Assembly (NCBI RefSeq): GCF_014197445.1
Contig: NZ_JACIFO010000003.1
Coordinates: 186,001-250,000, forward strand
Length of the DNA: 64,000 nt
From: Mesonia hippocampi
Lineage (GTDB): Bacteria > Bacteroidota > Bacteroidia > Flavobacteriales > Flavobacteriaceae
Reading direction: 5' to 3'
In this document: piece after piece, positions 44,101 through 52,438 of the stretch
How the letters are laid out: every line of letters starts with the position of its first letter
How positions within the stretch are numbered: the stretch's first letter is position 1
The notes under the pieces: generated by a model
The model's input: only the letters and a program-made list of their open reading frames with translations
Database searches by the model: none
What the model was told of the DNA's origin: nothing
Translations under genes and position numbers: made by a program

Positions 44101-45469
44101 CGTTAGTTTTTAGTTGACGAGCATTTTCTAATTTCGCATAATCTACACCTTCATCTACTTCCGAAGCATGAATTCCAAAACCTTGATCTACCGTCGATAT
44201 TTCTCGTATAGCGGATGTTAGTGCTGTTTGCTGAGCACCATTAATTCCTTCTGGATTAAAATTGTTATTGCTGTTATCTGGAAAAGCTGTTGACGAAGCA
44301 TGTAAAAATCCTGAGAACGATGGAGGGTTAATAGGGTTTCCGTCTGGATCTAGCAACACTCCTACATGTTCTGGATTAGATTCTCCTAAATCCTGAATAG
44401 CAACAATATTACGCGCATTACTTATGTTCTGAGAAGATGTACTACGGTTTGTTACCCAAATTTGAACACGAGTAATTTGAACATTGGTATTGATAAACGG
44501 GTAATTCTTTAAAACCTTATCATAATTATCCCTAAAGTAATGCGATAAGAAAAAGTGTCTATTCTCATCGTAATCTAAAATAAACTTTTCAAACTCCTGC
44601 ACCGCTCCTCCGCCTTGCACGTTTACGGTTTGACGTTCTGAGTTTTGCTCTGAAAAAACCCCTGTTATGGTTGTCCTTCCAAATTGCAATTGCGCTTTAA
44701 CACCAAATAAGCTTTGCGCCCCTTGAATAAGCGAGCTATTTAAAGGCATGCTTACATTACCCACTTCTATTTTTCTAACAATATCATCTTCGGTTGGGGT
44801 GTATTCTAATTTTATCTGATTTTGAAAATCGAAAGTAGATTCTGTATCATAATTGGCATTTACTTTTAAACGCTTACCTACATTCCCTGTTAAGCTTAGG
44901 CTTATACGCTGATCGAAATCGAACGTAAAATTACTTCGGTTTCTTGGAGATAAGGAAGGGTTGTCTTGCTTTGTGTATAACACGCCCATATCCATTTCAA
45001 CAGATCCTTGTGGGATTACTTCTATCTCGTTGCCTCCAAAAATGGTTTCAAAAAAATTGTTATCTACATAAAAAATAGGAAGTAAATTTTTCTGTTGTTC
45101 TGTTGCCTCCTGGGTTCTACCTGCCATAGCTTTTGATTTCTGCTTGAAGTAATTTTTCATTTCTTCTTCCAGAATCAATTCCTGAAACTCTTCAGGAGTT
45201 AGCATCATAGGGTGGCTCACATTTATCTGTCCTAATTTAGAAGTATATACATACCTGTCTAGAATAGGGTCGTATTCATATTGATTTACAATACTGTTAG
45301 GGTTAGGCATACTAAGCTCTCCCAACTTATTTCCTGTTTTAGTAGAATCTTGAACGGTCTGATTATCTGCCTCCTGTGCAACTCCCTGAAATACAAAACC
45401 TAAAAACACCACTACCCATAGTAATGATTTATAGTTGTGCTGAAGCCTTGAGTGGTTAGTTTTTCTCAA
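38192..45469 (-). CDS. sprA: Cell-surface protein SprA, type IX secretion translocon
   Basis: 2425 residues, the expected giant size of SprA, the 36-strand outer-membrane barrel through which type IX cargo leaves. A signal peptide ends near GVAQ|EADNQTVQ. Family features include NFTFDFDQRISLSLTGNVGKRLKVNANYDTEST near the N-terminus. Long beta-rich stretches with Tyr/Asn/Phe alternation follow, and it ends in the strand SGITLRYNFGN. It is required for gliding and protein secretion in Flavobacteriia. 5 nt downstream of ruvA and 23 nt upstream of gcvH, a conserved order. No frameshift seen over 7.3 kb. Confidence 0.97.
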   Translation of the reverse strand: MRKTNHSRLQHNYKSLLWVVVFLGFVFQGVAQEADNQTVQDSTKTGNKLGELSMPNPNSIVNQYEYDPILDRYVYTSKLGQINVSHPMMLTPEEFQELILEEEMKNYFKQKSKAMAGRTQEATEQQKNLLPIFYVDNNFFETIFGGNEIEVIPQGSVEMDMGVLYTKQDNPSLSPRNRSNFTFDFDQRISLSLTGNVGKRLKVNANYDTESTFDFQNQIKLEYTPTEDDIVRKIEVGNVSMPLNSSLIQGAQSLFGVKAQLQFGRTTITGVFSEQNSERQTVNVQGGGAVQEFEKFILDYDENRHFFLSHYFRDNYDKVLKNYPFINTNVQITRVQIWVTNRSTSSQNISNARNIVAIQDLGESNPEHVGVLLDPDGNPINPPSFSGFLHASSTAFPDNSNNNFNPEGINGAQQTALTSAIREISTVDQGFGIHASEVDEGVDYAKLENARQLKTNEYTLHPQLGYISLNQRISNDEILAIAFQYTVNGQVYQVGEFANDGVNATQTGMNPNNPNTPPNNQNPQQEVAITQNLVVKLLKSPVTNVKEPIWDLMMKNIYSLDAYQLEREDFRFNILYTDPQPLNYISQAPNSSTPLPNDVEKTSLLQVFSLDKLNANNDPVAGGDGFFDFVEGLTIDSQNGRIIFTSVEPFGKHLFDKLDLTPTGGSEDYKDESTYNDNQKRYVFRSLYTTTKTQAEQENAEKNKFQLKGSYKSSGQDGIPIGAFNVPQGSVTVSAGGRVLQEGVDYTVDYQLGRVKIINDALLASNTPVQVSTENNAMFGQQTKRFTGINVEHKFSDNFIIGGTFLNLNERPITQKANYSYEPVNNSIYGVNLNYSTEVPFFTRLVNKLPNIDTDVASNFSVRGEFAYLQPGSPKADDFNGKATSYVDDFEASQTAISVMSPTSWFLSSAPLGFGGEKANNDLSSGYRRAKLNWYTIDPIFYSRQRPTGITDEDVSTYATRRVYVDEIFPNTDIVQGQTQAIYTLDLAYYPKERGMYNYNPAAAGGNTLPTPQDNFGGIMREITTTNFEQSNVEFIEFWVMDPYVYNENANLNQGKITFNLGSISEDVLKDGRKQYENGLPKDPSINNTITTAFGKVPANQSLVYAFDSEGQERVNQDIGLDGLTDQEEREFFPQFAGLDDPSNDNYEYFLSVDGGIVERYRNYNGVQGNSPTDVGQTNRGNSTLPSTEDINRDNTMNTIDSYFEYEVPIYRNMGIDNNTSSVAGINHDYITDVKEVTTTLKNGEQMDVRWVQFKVPLRTESEFSVNGIADLRSVRFMRMFLSGFSDDVVVRFGALNLVRGDYRKYNLAIVPDGSDPDNTPGTTLEVAAVSEEQTSYYVTPPGVYREEMINNNQRIREDEQSLSLKVKGLAPGDSRGVYKNFQVDMRQYKNLEMFLHAESLPAPSSPISDGELSAFVRIGTDFTDNFYQVEIPLQVTNQTSSDPRVVWPEANDLLLPLDLLQQIKSTVIGNATYNRQDLNFFDENLQPISGNTATDGMRVGIKGNPSFGNIRIVMLGLKNTGDREVGGEVWFNELRLSDMKNQGGWAAVVNMDTNFADFASISATGRRSTVGFGSIEQGPNQRSREDVKQYDVVTNVNVGQLLPKKWGVKIPVSYSRGEELITPQYDPEFLDLELETLLDNTNNQARKDELKERAEDYTLRQSVSVIGLRKERTNQDRKAQPYDVENFSISGAYNQEDHRDFEIEEALDQNVNLGATYDYSFRPKKIEPFKNISFLDSSRYYQPIKDFNFNLLPTSFSASSNIVRQYNEQTFREINLPPGSLGLPKLYQRDYRFNWQYSLNYKLTESLQFNFNSSSNRIVRNYFREDNTQDNSVGIWDNMFDVGDPNQHYQSLQVNYDIPFKKIPVLEFIQAQYSYTGNFQWQKGSEVLRNLPGIPDLGNSIQNSNTHQINGNLDMDKLYRYIGLKKKGKNLRSVQRRTLPNRLGFSRGDDEENKTNTPNTNTKLSFGDKALNTLIGVATAVKRVNINYQETNGIYLPGYTNDIGFVGTLKPTAGFTFGAQNDVREIAARNGWLTLYQEFNELYTQTETKDLNIQAEIDLLPDLTIDLNANRMYNETYTENYRVSPYDLQYRSLTPNTYGNFNISTIMLGSAFSKSSQEFSEAFNEFRENRLIVARRLAQQAGIDISNPANIDQATGYPKGFSGGSQQVLLPSFLAAYTGKDAASVSLGTFRDTPLPNWNVKYTGLMRIKWFRDNFKRFSMQHGYSATYNINQFQTNLSYNRSNPYSTNNLNQAGDYKSETLISNINLVEQFSPLIKLDMEMQNAIKILAEVRKDRALSLSFDNNLLTEIQGNEYIVGLGYRIKNLKIVSNLGGSRRVLSSDLNFKADFSFRRNKTIIRYLDIENSQTTAGQDIWGFTFNADYAITKNLTAIFFYDHSFSEYAISTAFPQTTIRSGITLRYNFGN

Positions 45470-45474
45470 TTTGA

Positions 45475-46056
45475 CTAAAGTTTTTTTAACGCAAGCTTTA
45501 TAATGGTCTCTACAGAAGCCTCGGGCTCTTGCTTTACGATATTTTCTATCACCTTTTGCGACTGCTTTTTAGTGTAACCTAAGGTTTCTAAAGCAGATAA
45601 CGCCTCGTTTTGATTTGTATTGCCTTTAAGTACTAAATTATTAGCTGTGGTGGCAACATCATTTAGCTTATCTTTTAAATCTATAATTACGCGTTGTGCT
45701 GTTTTCAGCCCAATACCTTTCACTCCTTTTATGGTATTTACATCTTCCGAAGCTATTGCTTGTATAATTTGCTCTGGAGATAAACTAGAAAGCATCGTGC
45801 GTGCTGTACCTGCACCAATCCCAGAAACAGAAATAAGTTTTAAAAACAAATCACGTTCTGTTGTTTGCGCAAAACCGTATAAGGTTTGAGCATCTTCTCT
45901 TACCAATAAATGCGTAAAAATTTTAATATTCTCATCGGTTCCTAGTTGTTCGTATGTATATAAAGAAATATGCAATAAGTAACCTACACCATTACATTCT
46001 ACCACCAATTCGGTTGGGTTTTTCTCTACTAATTTACCTTGTAAATGTGTTATCAT
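45475..46056 (-). CDS. ruvA: Holliday junction branch-migration protein RuvA
   Basis: 193 residues. Domain I OB-fold (MITHLQGKLVEKNPTELVVECNGVGY), then the tandem helix-hairpin-helix VSGIGAGTARTMLS and VKGIGLKTAQRVIIDLKDKL. The C-terminal domain III ends EASVETIIKLALKKL. RuvA tetramers hold the junction for the RuvB motor. It is the first gene of the ruvA-sprA-gcvH-vanZ unit; its partner ruvB is about 3.4 kb upstream with maeB and queG between. Confidence 0.97.
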   Translation of the reverse strand: MITHLQGKLVEKNPTELVVECNGVGYLLHISLYTYEQLGTDENIKIFTHLLVREDAQTLYGFAQTTERDLFLKLISVSGIGAGTARTMLSSLSPEQIIQAIASEDVNTIKGVKGIGLKTAQRVIIDLKDKLNDVATTANNLVLKGNTNQNEALSALETLGYTKKQSQKVIENIVKQEPEASVETIIKLALKKL

Positions 46057-46078
46057 AAAACAACCTTAGATTAAACTT

Positions 46079-46086
46079 CAAATGTA
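46079..46086 (-). promoter_or_regulatory. -7 promoter box for ruvA-sprA-gcvH
   Basis: The minus strand reads TACATTTG (TAnnTTTG), 22 nt before the ruvA ATG. No clear -33 box. Confidence 0.4.
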
Positions 46087-46112
46087 GAAAATTTATTCCT
46101 ATAAGAAAATGT

Positions 46113-46138
46113 TAAAGCCGTAGTTTATTCTACGGCTT
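46113..46138 (-). terminator. Hairpin at the 3' end of maeB
   Basis: AAGCCGTAG-TTTATT-CTACGGCTT spans the maeB stop codon region. Only a modest T-run follows, but position suggests maeB termination. Confidence 0.6.
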
Positions 46139-48431
46139 GGATACTTTGATTTTTACGTTTTTCTTTTTCTTGTGCATCTACTACTGCTACTGCAACCATA
46201 TTTACCATTTCTTCTACACTTGCTCCCAATTGTAAAATGTGTGCAGGTTTGCTTAATCCCATCAATATTGGCCCTATAGAATCTGTTTTATTCAATTCTT
46301 TTATAAGCTTATATGTTCCATTAGCCGATTCTAAATTCGGAAATATTAACGTGTTTACTTTTAATCCTGCTAATTTTGAAAAAGGATAGTTCTCTTGAAG
46401 CATTTTTCTATTTAGGGCAAAATCTACCTGAATTTCTCCATCTACCACAATGTCTGGACATCTTTCATGCAGGGTTTTTACGGCTTGTTTAACTTTTTTA
46501 GCATTTGGATGCGATGAAGTTCCAAAGTTAGCATAAGAAAGCATTGCCATTACAGGCTCCATCCCAAACATACGTACGGTATAGGCGGTCATTTGAGCAA
46601 TTTTAAATAAATCTTCTGCCGATGGTTCTATATTCATCGTGGTATCACTAATAAAAATAGGCCCTCTAGATGTACTCATTAAGTTTGTTGCAGCGATACG
46701 GGTTACACCTTTCGCAAGCCCGATAATATCGATTATAGGTTTTACTACTGTTGGGTAAGCTCTAGAATATCCAGATAGCATTGCATCTGCATCTCCTCTT
46801 TTCACCATCATCGCAGCAAAGTAATTGCGCTCTCTTAGTAACTTCTGAGCTTCATATAGTGTAATTCCGTTTCGGCTACGTGCTTCAAACAAAATTTCTG
46901 CGTAAGCGTCTACCTGTGGTTTTTGTTCATCAGATTTTGGGTCTATAATTAAAATATCATCTGTGTTTTCAAATTCTATTTCATTCATCAGCTCCAAGAT
47001 CACCTCTCTTCTTCCTAATAAAATAGGGATTGTAATGCCTTCGTCATAAGCAATTTGAGCTGCTTTCAATACATCTAAGTGGTCTGCTTCTGCAAATACT
47101 ACTCGTTTAGGGTTTGTTTTTGCTCGGTTTTGTAATAATCGTGTAATTTTATTATCACTCCCCATACGCTCATACAGTTCTACCTCATAGCGTTCCCAAT
47201 CTTGAATAGGTTCTTTTGCCACTCCCGAATCCATTGCTGCTTTTGCCACTGCAGGTGGCACTTCTGTAATTAAACGAGGATCGAAAGGTTTTGGAATAAT
47301 ATAATCTGGACCAAAATTTAGCCTTGTTTCACCATAAGCAATATTTACTTGCTCTGGTACAGGTTTTTTCGCAAGGTTAGCTAATGCTATAACTGCCGCC
47401 TGTTTCATTTCCTCATTAATTTTAGTAGCACGCACATCGAGTGCTCCTCTAAAAATAAACGGAAAACCTAATACGTTATTTACCTGATTAGGGTAATCGC
47501 TACGTCCTGTTGCCATAATAAGATCTTCCCGTGTATCTACGGCCAACTTATAATCTATTTCTGGATTTGGATTTGCCATCGCAAACACAATAGGATTTGC
47601 CGACATGCTTTTTAGCATTGCTGGTGTTACAATATCTGCAATAGAAAGTCCTACAAATACATCTGCTCCTTGCATTGCCTCTTCTAAGGTGTCTATTTTT
47701 CTAGCGGTAGCAAACTCTTGCTTTTCTTCGGTTAAATTGTCTCTATCTGCTCTGATAACTCCTTTGCTATCTAACATGACAATATTTTCTGCTTTAGCCC
47801 CGAAAGATTTATATAAACGTGTACACGAAACTGCAGCAGCTCCAGCGCCACTCACTACAATTTTTACTTCTTCTAGTTTTTTTCCTGCAATTTCTACAGC
47901 ATTTAACAGTGCTGCTGCCGAAATAATAGCCGTTCCATGCTGATCGTCGTGCATGACAGGAATATCTAATTCTTGTTTTAATCGGCGTTCAATTTCAAAA
48001 GCTTCTGGCGCTTTAATGTCTTCGAGGTTAATTCCTCCAAAAGTAGGCGCTATGTTTTTTACTGTTTCGATAAATTTTTCTACATCTTTGGTGTCTACCT
48101 CTATGTCAAAAACATCTATATCTGCGAATATTTTAAAGAGTAAACCTTTTCCTTCCATCACGGGTTTAGAGGCTTCTGGTCCTATATCTCCTAGACCTAA
48201 TACCGCGGTTCCGTTAGAAATTACGGCCACCAAATTTCCTTTAGTTGTATATCTGTATGCGTTATCGGGATCTTTAGCGATTTCTAAACAAGGCTCTGCA
48301 ACCCCTGGAGAGTAGGCTAAAGCTAAATCGCGTTGTGTAGTATATTTTTTTGTAGGCACCACTTTAATTTTCCCAGGCTTTGGTTTTGCATGGTAAACTA
48401 ATGCTTCTCTTCTTTTTCTTTCGTTACTCAT
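46125..48431 (-). CDS. maeB: NADP-dependent malic enzyme with fused PTA-like domain
   Basis: 768 residues. Residues about 1-430 are the malic enzyme (VYHAKPKPGKIKVVPTK, then SPGVAEPC, HDDQHGTAIISAAALLNA and the NAD(P) fold VVSGAGAAAVSC). Residues about 440-768 are a phosphotransacetylase-like domain (FAEADHLDVLKAAQ, GYSRAYPTVVKPI), which in MaeB is regulatory rather than catalytic. The reaction is malate to pyruvate, CO2 and NAD(P)H. Monocistronic, with its own -7 box. Confidence 0.96.
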   Translation of the reverse strand: MSNERKRREALVYHAKPKPGKIKVVPTKKYTTQRDLALAYSPGVAEPCLEIAKDPDNAYRYTTKGNLVAVISNGTAVLGLGDIGPEASKPVMEGKGLLFKIFADIDVFDIEVDTKDVEKFIETVKNIAPTFGGINLEDIKAPEAFEIERRLKQELDIPVMHDDQHGTAIISAAALLNAVEIAGKKLEEVKIVVSGAGAAAVSCTRLYKSFGAKAENIVMLDSKGVIRADRDNLTEEKQEFATARKIDTLEEAMQGADVFVGLSIADIVTPAMLKSMSANPIVFAMANPNPEIDYKLAVDTREDLIMATGRSDYPNQVNNVLGFPFIFRGALDVRATKINEEMKQAAVIALANLAKKPVPEQVNIAYGETRLNFGPDYIIPKPFDPRLITEVPPAVAKAAMDSGVAKEPIQDWERYEVELYERMGSDNKITRLLQNRAKTNPKRVVFAEADHLDVLKAAQIAYDEGITIPILLGRREVILELMNEIEFENTDDILIIDPKSDEQKPQVDAYAEILFEARSRNGITLYEAQKLLRERNYFAAMMVKRGDADAMLSGYSRAYPTVVKPIIDIIGLAKGVTRIAATNLMSTSRGPIFISDTTMNIEPSAEDLFKIAQMTAYTVRMFGMEPVMAMLSYANFGTSSHPNAKKVKQAVKTLHERCPDIVVDGEIQVDFALNRKMLQENYPFSKLAGLKVNTLIFPNLESANGTYKLIKELNKTDSIGPILMGLSKPAHILQLGASVEEMVNMVAVAVVDAQEKEKRKNQSIQAVE

Positions 48432-48454
48432 AACTGTTCATGTTAATCAACTTA

Positions 48455-48462
48455 CAAATGTA
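48455..48462 (-). promoter_or_regulatory. -7 promoter box for maeB
   Basis: The minus strand reads TACATTTG (TAnnTTTG), 23 nt before the maeB ATG. No clear -33 box. It lies just after the queG stop. Confidence 0.4.
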
Positions 48463-48479
48463 GCAATAGTTGGATAATC

Positions 48480-49415
48480 TTAGGAGTTCTCTTGCTTTAA
48501 AAAATTAATATTTCTGGTTAAACCACTAAATTTAGTCCGTTTTACTGCCGATTTTTTAAATATTTTTCCAAAAGCTTCTTGGGTAAGCTCCTCCCAGTCT
48601 GATTTTGTCATGTTCAATAAATCTGGATGAGGGTTAAATAAAGGTTCTGAATGAGGTTTTGAAAACCTATTCCAAGGGCATACATCTTGACACACATCGC
48701 ACCCAAACATCCAATCGTCAAATTTTCCTCGTTCTGAATGAGGGATTTCGTCTTTTAATTCAATGGTAAAATACGAAATACATTTACTTCCATCTACAAC
48801 ATAAGGCTCTACAATGGCCTGTGTAGGGCAAGCATCTATACAGGCAGTACAAGTACCACAATGATCGGTAACTGGGGTGTCGTATTCTAAAGGAATATCA
48901 AGAATCAATTCGGCAATAAAAAAAAAGGAACCTGCTTTTTTACTTAATAGGTTGCTATTTTTACCAACCCAACCTAATCCGCTTTTTTTTGCCCAAGCTT
49001 TATCTAAAACAGGGGCAGAATCTACAAATATGCGTCCACCAACCTCTCCTATTTCCTGTTGAAGTGTATGCATTATTTGCTTTAGCTTATCTTTAATTAC
49101 AAAGTGATAATCTTGCCCATAAGCGTATTTACTGAGCTTATACGAAGTATTATTTTGTATTTTTTCTGGATAGTAGTTATAGAGTAAGGAAACGACACTT
49201 TTTGCCCCTTCTACGAGTTTGGTAGGGTCTAAACGTTTATCGAAATGGTTTTCCATATACTGCATTTTCCCGTGCATATTATTAGACAACCATTTTTCTA
49301 ACCTTGGGGCTTCCTCTTCTAAAAAGCCAGCTTTACTTATACCACAAGACAAAAAACCGAGGCGTTTAGCTTCGGCTTTAATAATGGATGTATGTTTCTC
49401 TCGCGCGTTAATCAT
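48480..49415 (-). CDS. queG: Epoxyqueuosine reductase
   Basis: 311 residues. Final step of queuosine synthesis on GUN-decoding tRNAs, using cobalamin and two 4Fe-4S clusters. The cluster ligands are plain: [13 protein letters not shown] and [12 protein letters not shown]. The N-terminal cobalamin-binding half contains [10 protein letters not shown] and [24 protein letters not shown]. It lacks the extra C-terminal HEAT-like domain of long QueG proteins. Begins 3 nt after the ruvB stop, so co-transcribed with it. Confidence 0.95.
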   Translation of the reverse strand: MINAREKHTSIIKAEAKRLGFLSCGISKAGFLEEEAPRLEKWLSNNMHGKMQYMENHFDKRLDPTKLVEGAKSVVSLLYNYYPEKIQNNTSYKLSKYAYGQDYHFVIKDKLKQIMHTLQQEIGEVGGRIFVDSAPVLDKAWAKKSGLGWVGKNSNLLSKKAGSFFFIAELILDIPLEYDTPVTDHCGTCTACIDACPTQAIVEPYVVDGSKCISYFTIELKDEIPHSERGKFDDWMFGCDVCQDVCPWNRFSKPHSEPLFNPHPDLLNMTKSDWEELTQEAFGKIFKKSAVKRTKFSGLTRNINFLKQENS

Positions 49416-49418
49416 AGT

Positions 49419-50441
49419 CTAGAAAAAACCTGTTTGTTCTCCTGGTTTTGTTTTCCCTAAATGTTTATATGCTGCGGCAGTAGCCTCTCTCCCTCTAGGC
49501 GTACGAATTAGAAAACCTTGTTGAATAAGAAAAGGTTCATACACTTCTTCTATTGTATCGGCATTTTCGCTTACTGCTGTTGCTAAGGTGGTAATCCCAA
49601 CAGGACCGCCTTTAAATTTATCTATTATTGTAGTGAGTATTTTATTGTCCATCTCGTCTAATCCATGCGCATCTACATTAAGGGCTTCTAAGGCATATTT
49701 GGCGATTTCTACATCTATTTTTCCATTTCCTTTAATCTGCGCAAAATCTCTAACCCTCCTTAATAAAGCGTTGGCAATACGCGGCGTTCCTCTGCTTCTT
49801 CCTGCAATTTCTATTGCTGCTTCTATTTGGATAGGCACATTAAGAATAGATGCACTACGCTGTACGATATCCGATAATAACTCGGTAGAATAATAATTCA
49901 ATCTGCTTGATATCCCAAACCTTGCCCTCATGGGTGCTGTTAATAAGCCCGAACGTGTTGTTGCTCCTACAAGTGTAAACGGATTAAGATTAATTTGTAC
50001 TGAGCGTGCATTGGGTCCCGATTCTATCATAATGTCTATTTTAAAATCTTCCATTGCGCTATACAAATATTCTTCTACTACAGGGCTTAATCGATGAATT
50101 TCATCTATAAACAACACATCTCGCTCTTCCAAATTAGTTAGCAAACCTGCTAAATCTCCTGGTTTATCCAACACTGGCCCTGAAGATATTTTTATTCCTG
50201 CATCTAGCTCGTTAGCCAAAATATGAGCTAAGGTTGTTTTCCCTAATCCTGGAGGCCCATGCAAGAGTGTGTGATCTAGGGCTTCACCTCTTAAGTTTGC
50301 TGCTTTTACAAAAATTTGTAAATTTTCAAGTACTTTTTCTTGCCCAGCAAAATCATTAAACGACAAAGGCCGTAAGGCTCTTTCTATGTCGTGTTCTTCT
50401 GCTGAAAAGTGTTCTCCCGTAGGGTTTAAATTATCATTCAT
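49419..50441 (-). CDS. ruvB: Holliday junction DNA helicase RuvB
   Basis: 340 residues from the ATG at 50441. The frame opens six codons earlier, but FYLCR is foreign to RuvB and overlaps a -7 box. Core blocks are [19 protein letters not shown], Walker [10 protein letters not shown], Walker [10 protein letters not shown], sensor [18 protein letters not shown], and the C-terminal winged helix [17 protein letters not shown]. It powers branch migration with RuvA. Followed by queG. Confidence 0.96.
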   Translation of the reverse strand: MNDNLNPTGEHFSAEEHDIERALRPLSFNDFAGQEKVLENLQIFVKAANLRGEALDHTLLHGPPGLGKTTLAHILANELDAGIKISSGPVLDKPGDLAGLLTNLEERDVLFIDEIHRLSPVVEEYLYSAMEDFKIDIMIESGPNARSVQINLNPFTLVGATTRSGLLTAPMRARFGISSRLNYYSTELLSDIVQRSASILNVPIQIEAAIEIAGRSRGTPRIANALLRRVRDFAQIKGNGKIDVEIAKYALEALNVDAHGLDEMDNKILTTIIDKFKGGPVGITTLATAVSENADTIEEVYEPFLIQQGFLIRTPRGREATAAAYKHLGKTKPGEQTGFF

Positions 50442-50445
50442 ACGG

Positions 50446-50453
50446 CAAAGATA
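50446..50453 (-). promoter_or_regulatory. -7 box directly abutting the ruvB start
   Basis: The minus strand reads TATCTTTG, only 4 nt before the ATG at 50441. If used, the transcript would begin at or within about 2 nt of the start codon, giving a leaderless mRNA. No good -33 box was seen. Confidence 0.35.
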
Positions 50454-50515
50454 AAACATTCTTGATTTATGAAATCACTTTAAATAAAAGAAAGCTTCTT
50501 GATGGGATTAGGCAT

Positions 50516-50549
50516 AAAAAAACTCCTCTGCTGCAGAGGAGTTTTTATT
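50516..50549 (-). terminator. Terminator closing the act-cox operon
   Basis: A GC-rich perfect inverted repeat, AAAACTCCTCTGC-T-GCAGAGGAGTTTT, with T-runs on both sides, 16 nt after the coxA stop. Confidence 0.9.
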
Positions 50550-50564
50550 TATATAATTTCGGAA

Positions 50565-52400
50565 TTAATGATTTAATTCTTCTTCGTTATCTTGAAGCGG
50601 GACATCTTGCATTACATAATCCTGACCTGGAATTACATAGTCTGTTCCTTCTTTATTTGTCTTGCTATAATCATAAGCCCAACGGTGAACAGTAGGAATT
50701 TCTCCTGGCCAGTTACCGTGAACGTGCTCTACTGGTGTTGTCCATTCTAATGTTGTTGCATTCCATGGGTTTTGAGTTGCTTTTTTACCATAGAAAATAG
50801 AATGAATTAGGTTATATATAAATACTATCTGAATAAGAGCAGTTACAATAGCACAAACTGTAATTAATATTTGCACATCGGCCATATCATCAAAATACGG
50901 GAATGCGGTGTTGGTGTAATAACGTCTTGGTAAACCAGCTAATCCTATAAAGTGCATTGGGAAGAAAACCCCGTACGATCCTATTGCCGTAATCCAGAAG
51001 TGCACATAACCTAAATTCTTATTCATCATTCTTCCAAAAAACTTAGGGAACCAGTGGTAAACCCCAGCAAAGAACCCGTATAATGCAGATATACCCATTA
51101 CTAAGTGGAAGTGAGCAATTACAAAGTAAGTATCGTGTACGTTAATATCTAATGTACTATCTCCTAATATAATTCCTGTTAATCCTCCTGTAATAAATGT
51201 AGATACCATCCCGATAGAGAATAACATACCTGGATTCATCTGAATGTTTCCTTTCCATAAGGTAGTAATCCAGTTAAATGCTTTTACAGCAGAAGGAATT
51301 GCAATAAGTAAGGTTGTAAAGGTAAATACAGAACCTAAGAATGGGTTCATACCTGAAACGAACATGTGGTGCCCCCATACAATAGTTGATAAGAATGCAA
51401 TGGCTAAAATTGAAGTAATCATTGCACGGTAACCAAATATAGGTTTACGTGAGTTGGTAGACATAATTTCTGAAACAATCCCCATGGCTGGTAAAATAAC
51501 AATATATACCTCTGGGTGACCTAAAAACCAGAATAAATGCTCGTATAATACAGGAGAACCTCCTTGGTGAGCTAAAACCTCTCCTTTTATATAGATATCT
51601 GATAAGAAAAATGATGTCCCAAAGCTTCTATCCATAATAAGCATTAAGGCTGCCGATAAAAGTACTGGGAAAGAAACCACTCCAATAATTGCGGTTACAA
51701 ATAATGCCCATATTGTTAATGGAAGCCTTGTCATAGACATTCCTTCTGTACGAAGGTTTAATACGGTAACAATATAGTTTAATGACCCCATTAAAGATTG
51801 CGCTATAAACAATGCCATGGCTATTAACCAAAGCGTCATCCCTGTTCCTGAACCTGGTATTGCTTCTGGCAACGCACTTAAAGGTGGGTAAACTGTCCAA
51901 CCTGAAGATGCTGCTCCTCCCTCTACAAAAAGCGAAATAAGCATAATGATAGAAGATAGGAAGAATATCCAGTAAGAAAGCATATTCATAAATCCTGATG
52001 CCATGTCTCTTGCTCCAATTTGCAAAGGAATAAGTAAGTTACTAAATGTACCACTTAAACCAGCAGTAAGCACGAAAAACACCATAATAGTACCGTGCAT
52101 AGTTACCAATGCTAGGTATGAATCTGCATTCATCACCCCATCAGTGGCATATTTTTCACCTAAGAAAAACCTAAATATCTCGAAGGATTGCTCTGGCCAA
52201 GCTAATTGTATTCTAAACAAAATAGACATCAAAATACCTATTACCCCCATTGCAAGACCTGTAAACAGGAATTGCTTAGCGATCATTTTATGGTCTTGAC
52301 TAAACACATACTTTGTGATAAAAGACTCTTTATGATGATGTCCATGATCGTCGTGTCCGTGATGATCTTGTGCTACTGATGCATTTGCGATTGCTGACAT
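50565..52400 (-). CDS. coxA: Cytochrome c oxidase subunit I
   Basis: 611 residues with about 12 helices. Haem/copper ligands are visible: VTMHGTIMVFF (haem a His), FWFLGHPEVYIVILP (CuB His and cross-linked Tyr), WGHHMFVSG (CuB His pair) and HDTYFVIAHFHLVMG (haem a3/a His). It is the catalytic core reducing O2. The N-terminus is His/Asp-rich (QDHHGHDDHGHHHKE). Last gene of the act-cox operon, 38 nt downstream of coxB. Confidence 0.97.
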   Translation of the reverse strand: MSAIANASVAQDHHGHDDHGHHHKESFITKYVFSQDHKMIAKQFLFTGLAMGVIGILMSILFRIQLAWPEQSFEIFRFFLGEKYATDGVMNADSYLALVTMHGTIMVFFVLTAGLSGTFSNLLIPLQIGARDMASGFMNMLSYWIFFLSSIIMLISLFVEGGAASSGWTVYPPLSALPEAIPGSGTGMTLWLIAMALFIAQSLMGSLNYIVTVLNLRTEGMSMTRLPLTIWALFVTAIIGVVSFPVLLSAALMLIMDRSFGTSFFLSDIYIKGEVLAHQGGSPVLYEHLFWFLGHPEVYIVILPAMGIVSEIMSTNSRKPIFGYRAMITSILAIAFLSTIVWGHHMFVSGMNPFLGSVFTFTTLLIAIPSAVKAFNWITTLWKGNIQMNPGMLFSIGMVSTFITGGLTGIILGDSTLDINVHDTYFVIAHFHLVMGISALYGFFAGVYHWFPKFFGRMMNKNLGYVHFWITAIGSYGVFFPMHFIGLAGLPRRYYTNTAFPYFDDMADVQILITVCAIVTALIQIVFIYNLIHSIFYGKKATQNPWNATTLEWTTPVEHVHGNWPGEIPTVHRWAYDYSKTNKEGTDYVIPGQDYVMQDVPLQDNEEELNH

Positions 52401-52438
52401 ATCTTCTTAAACTATTACTTTACTAAATAAAATTAATA

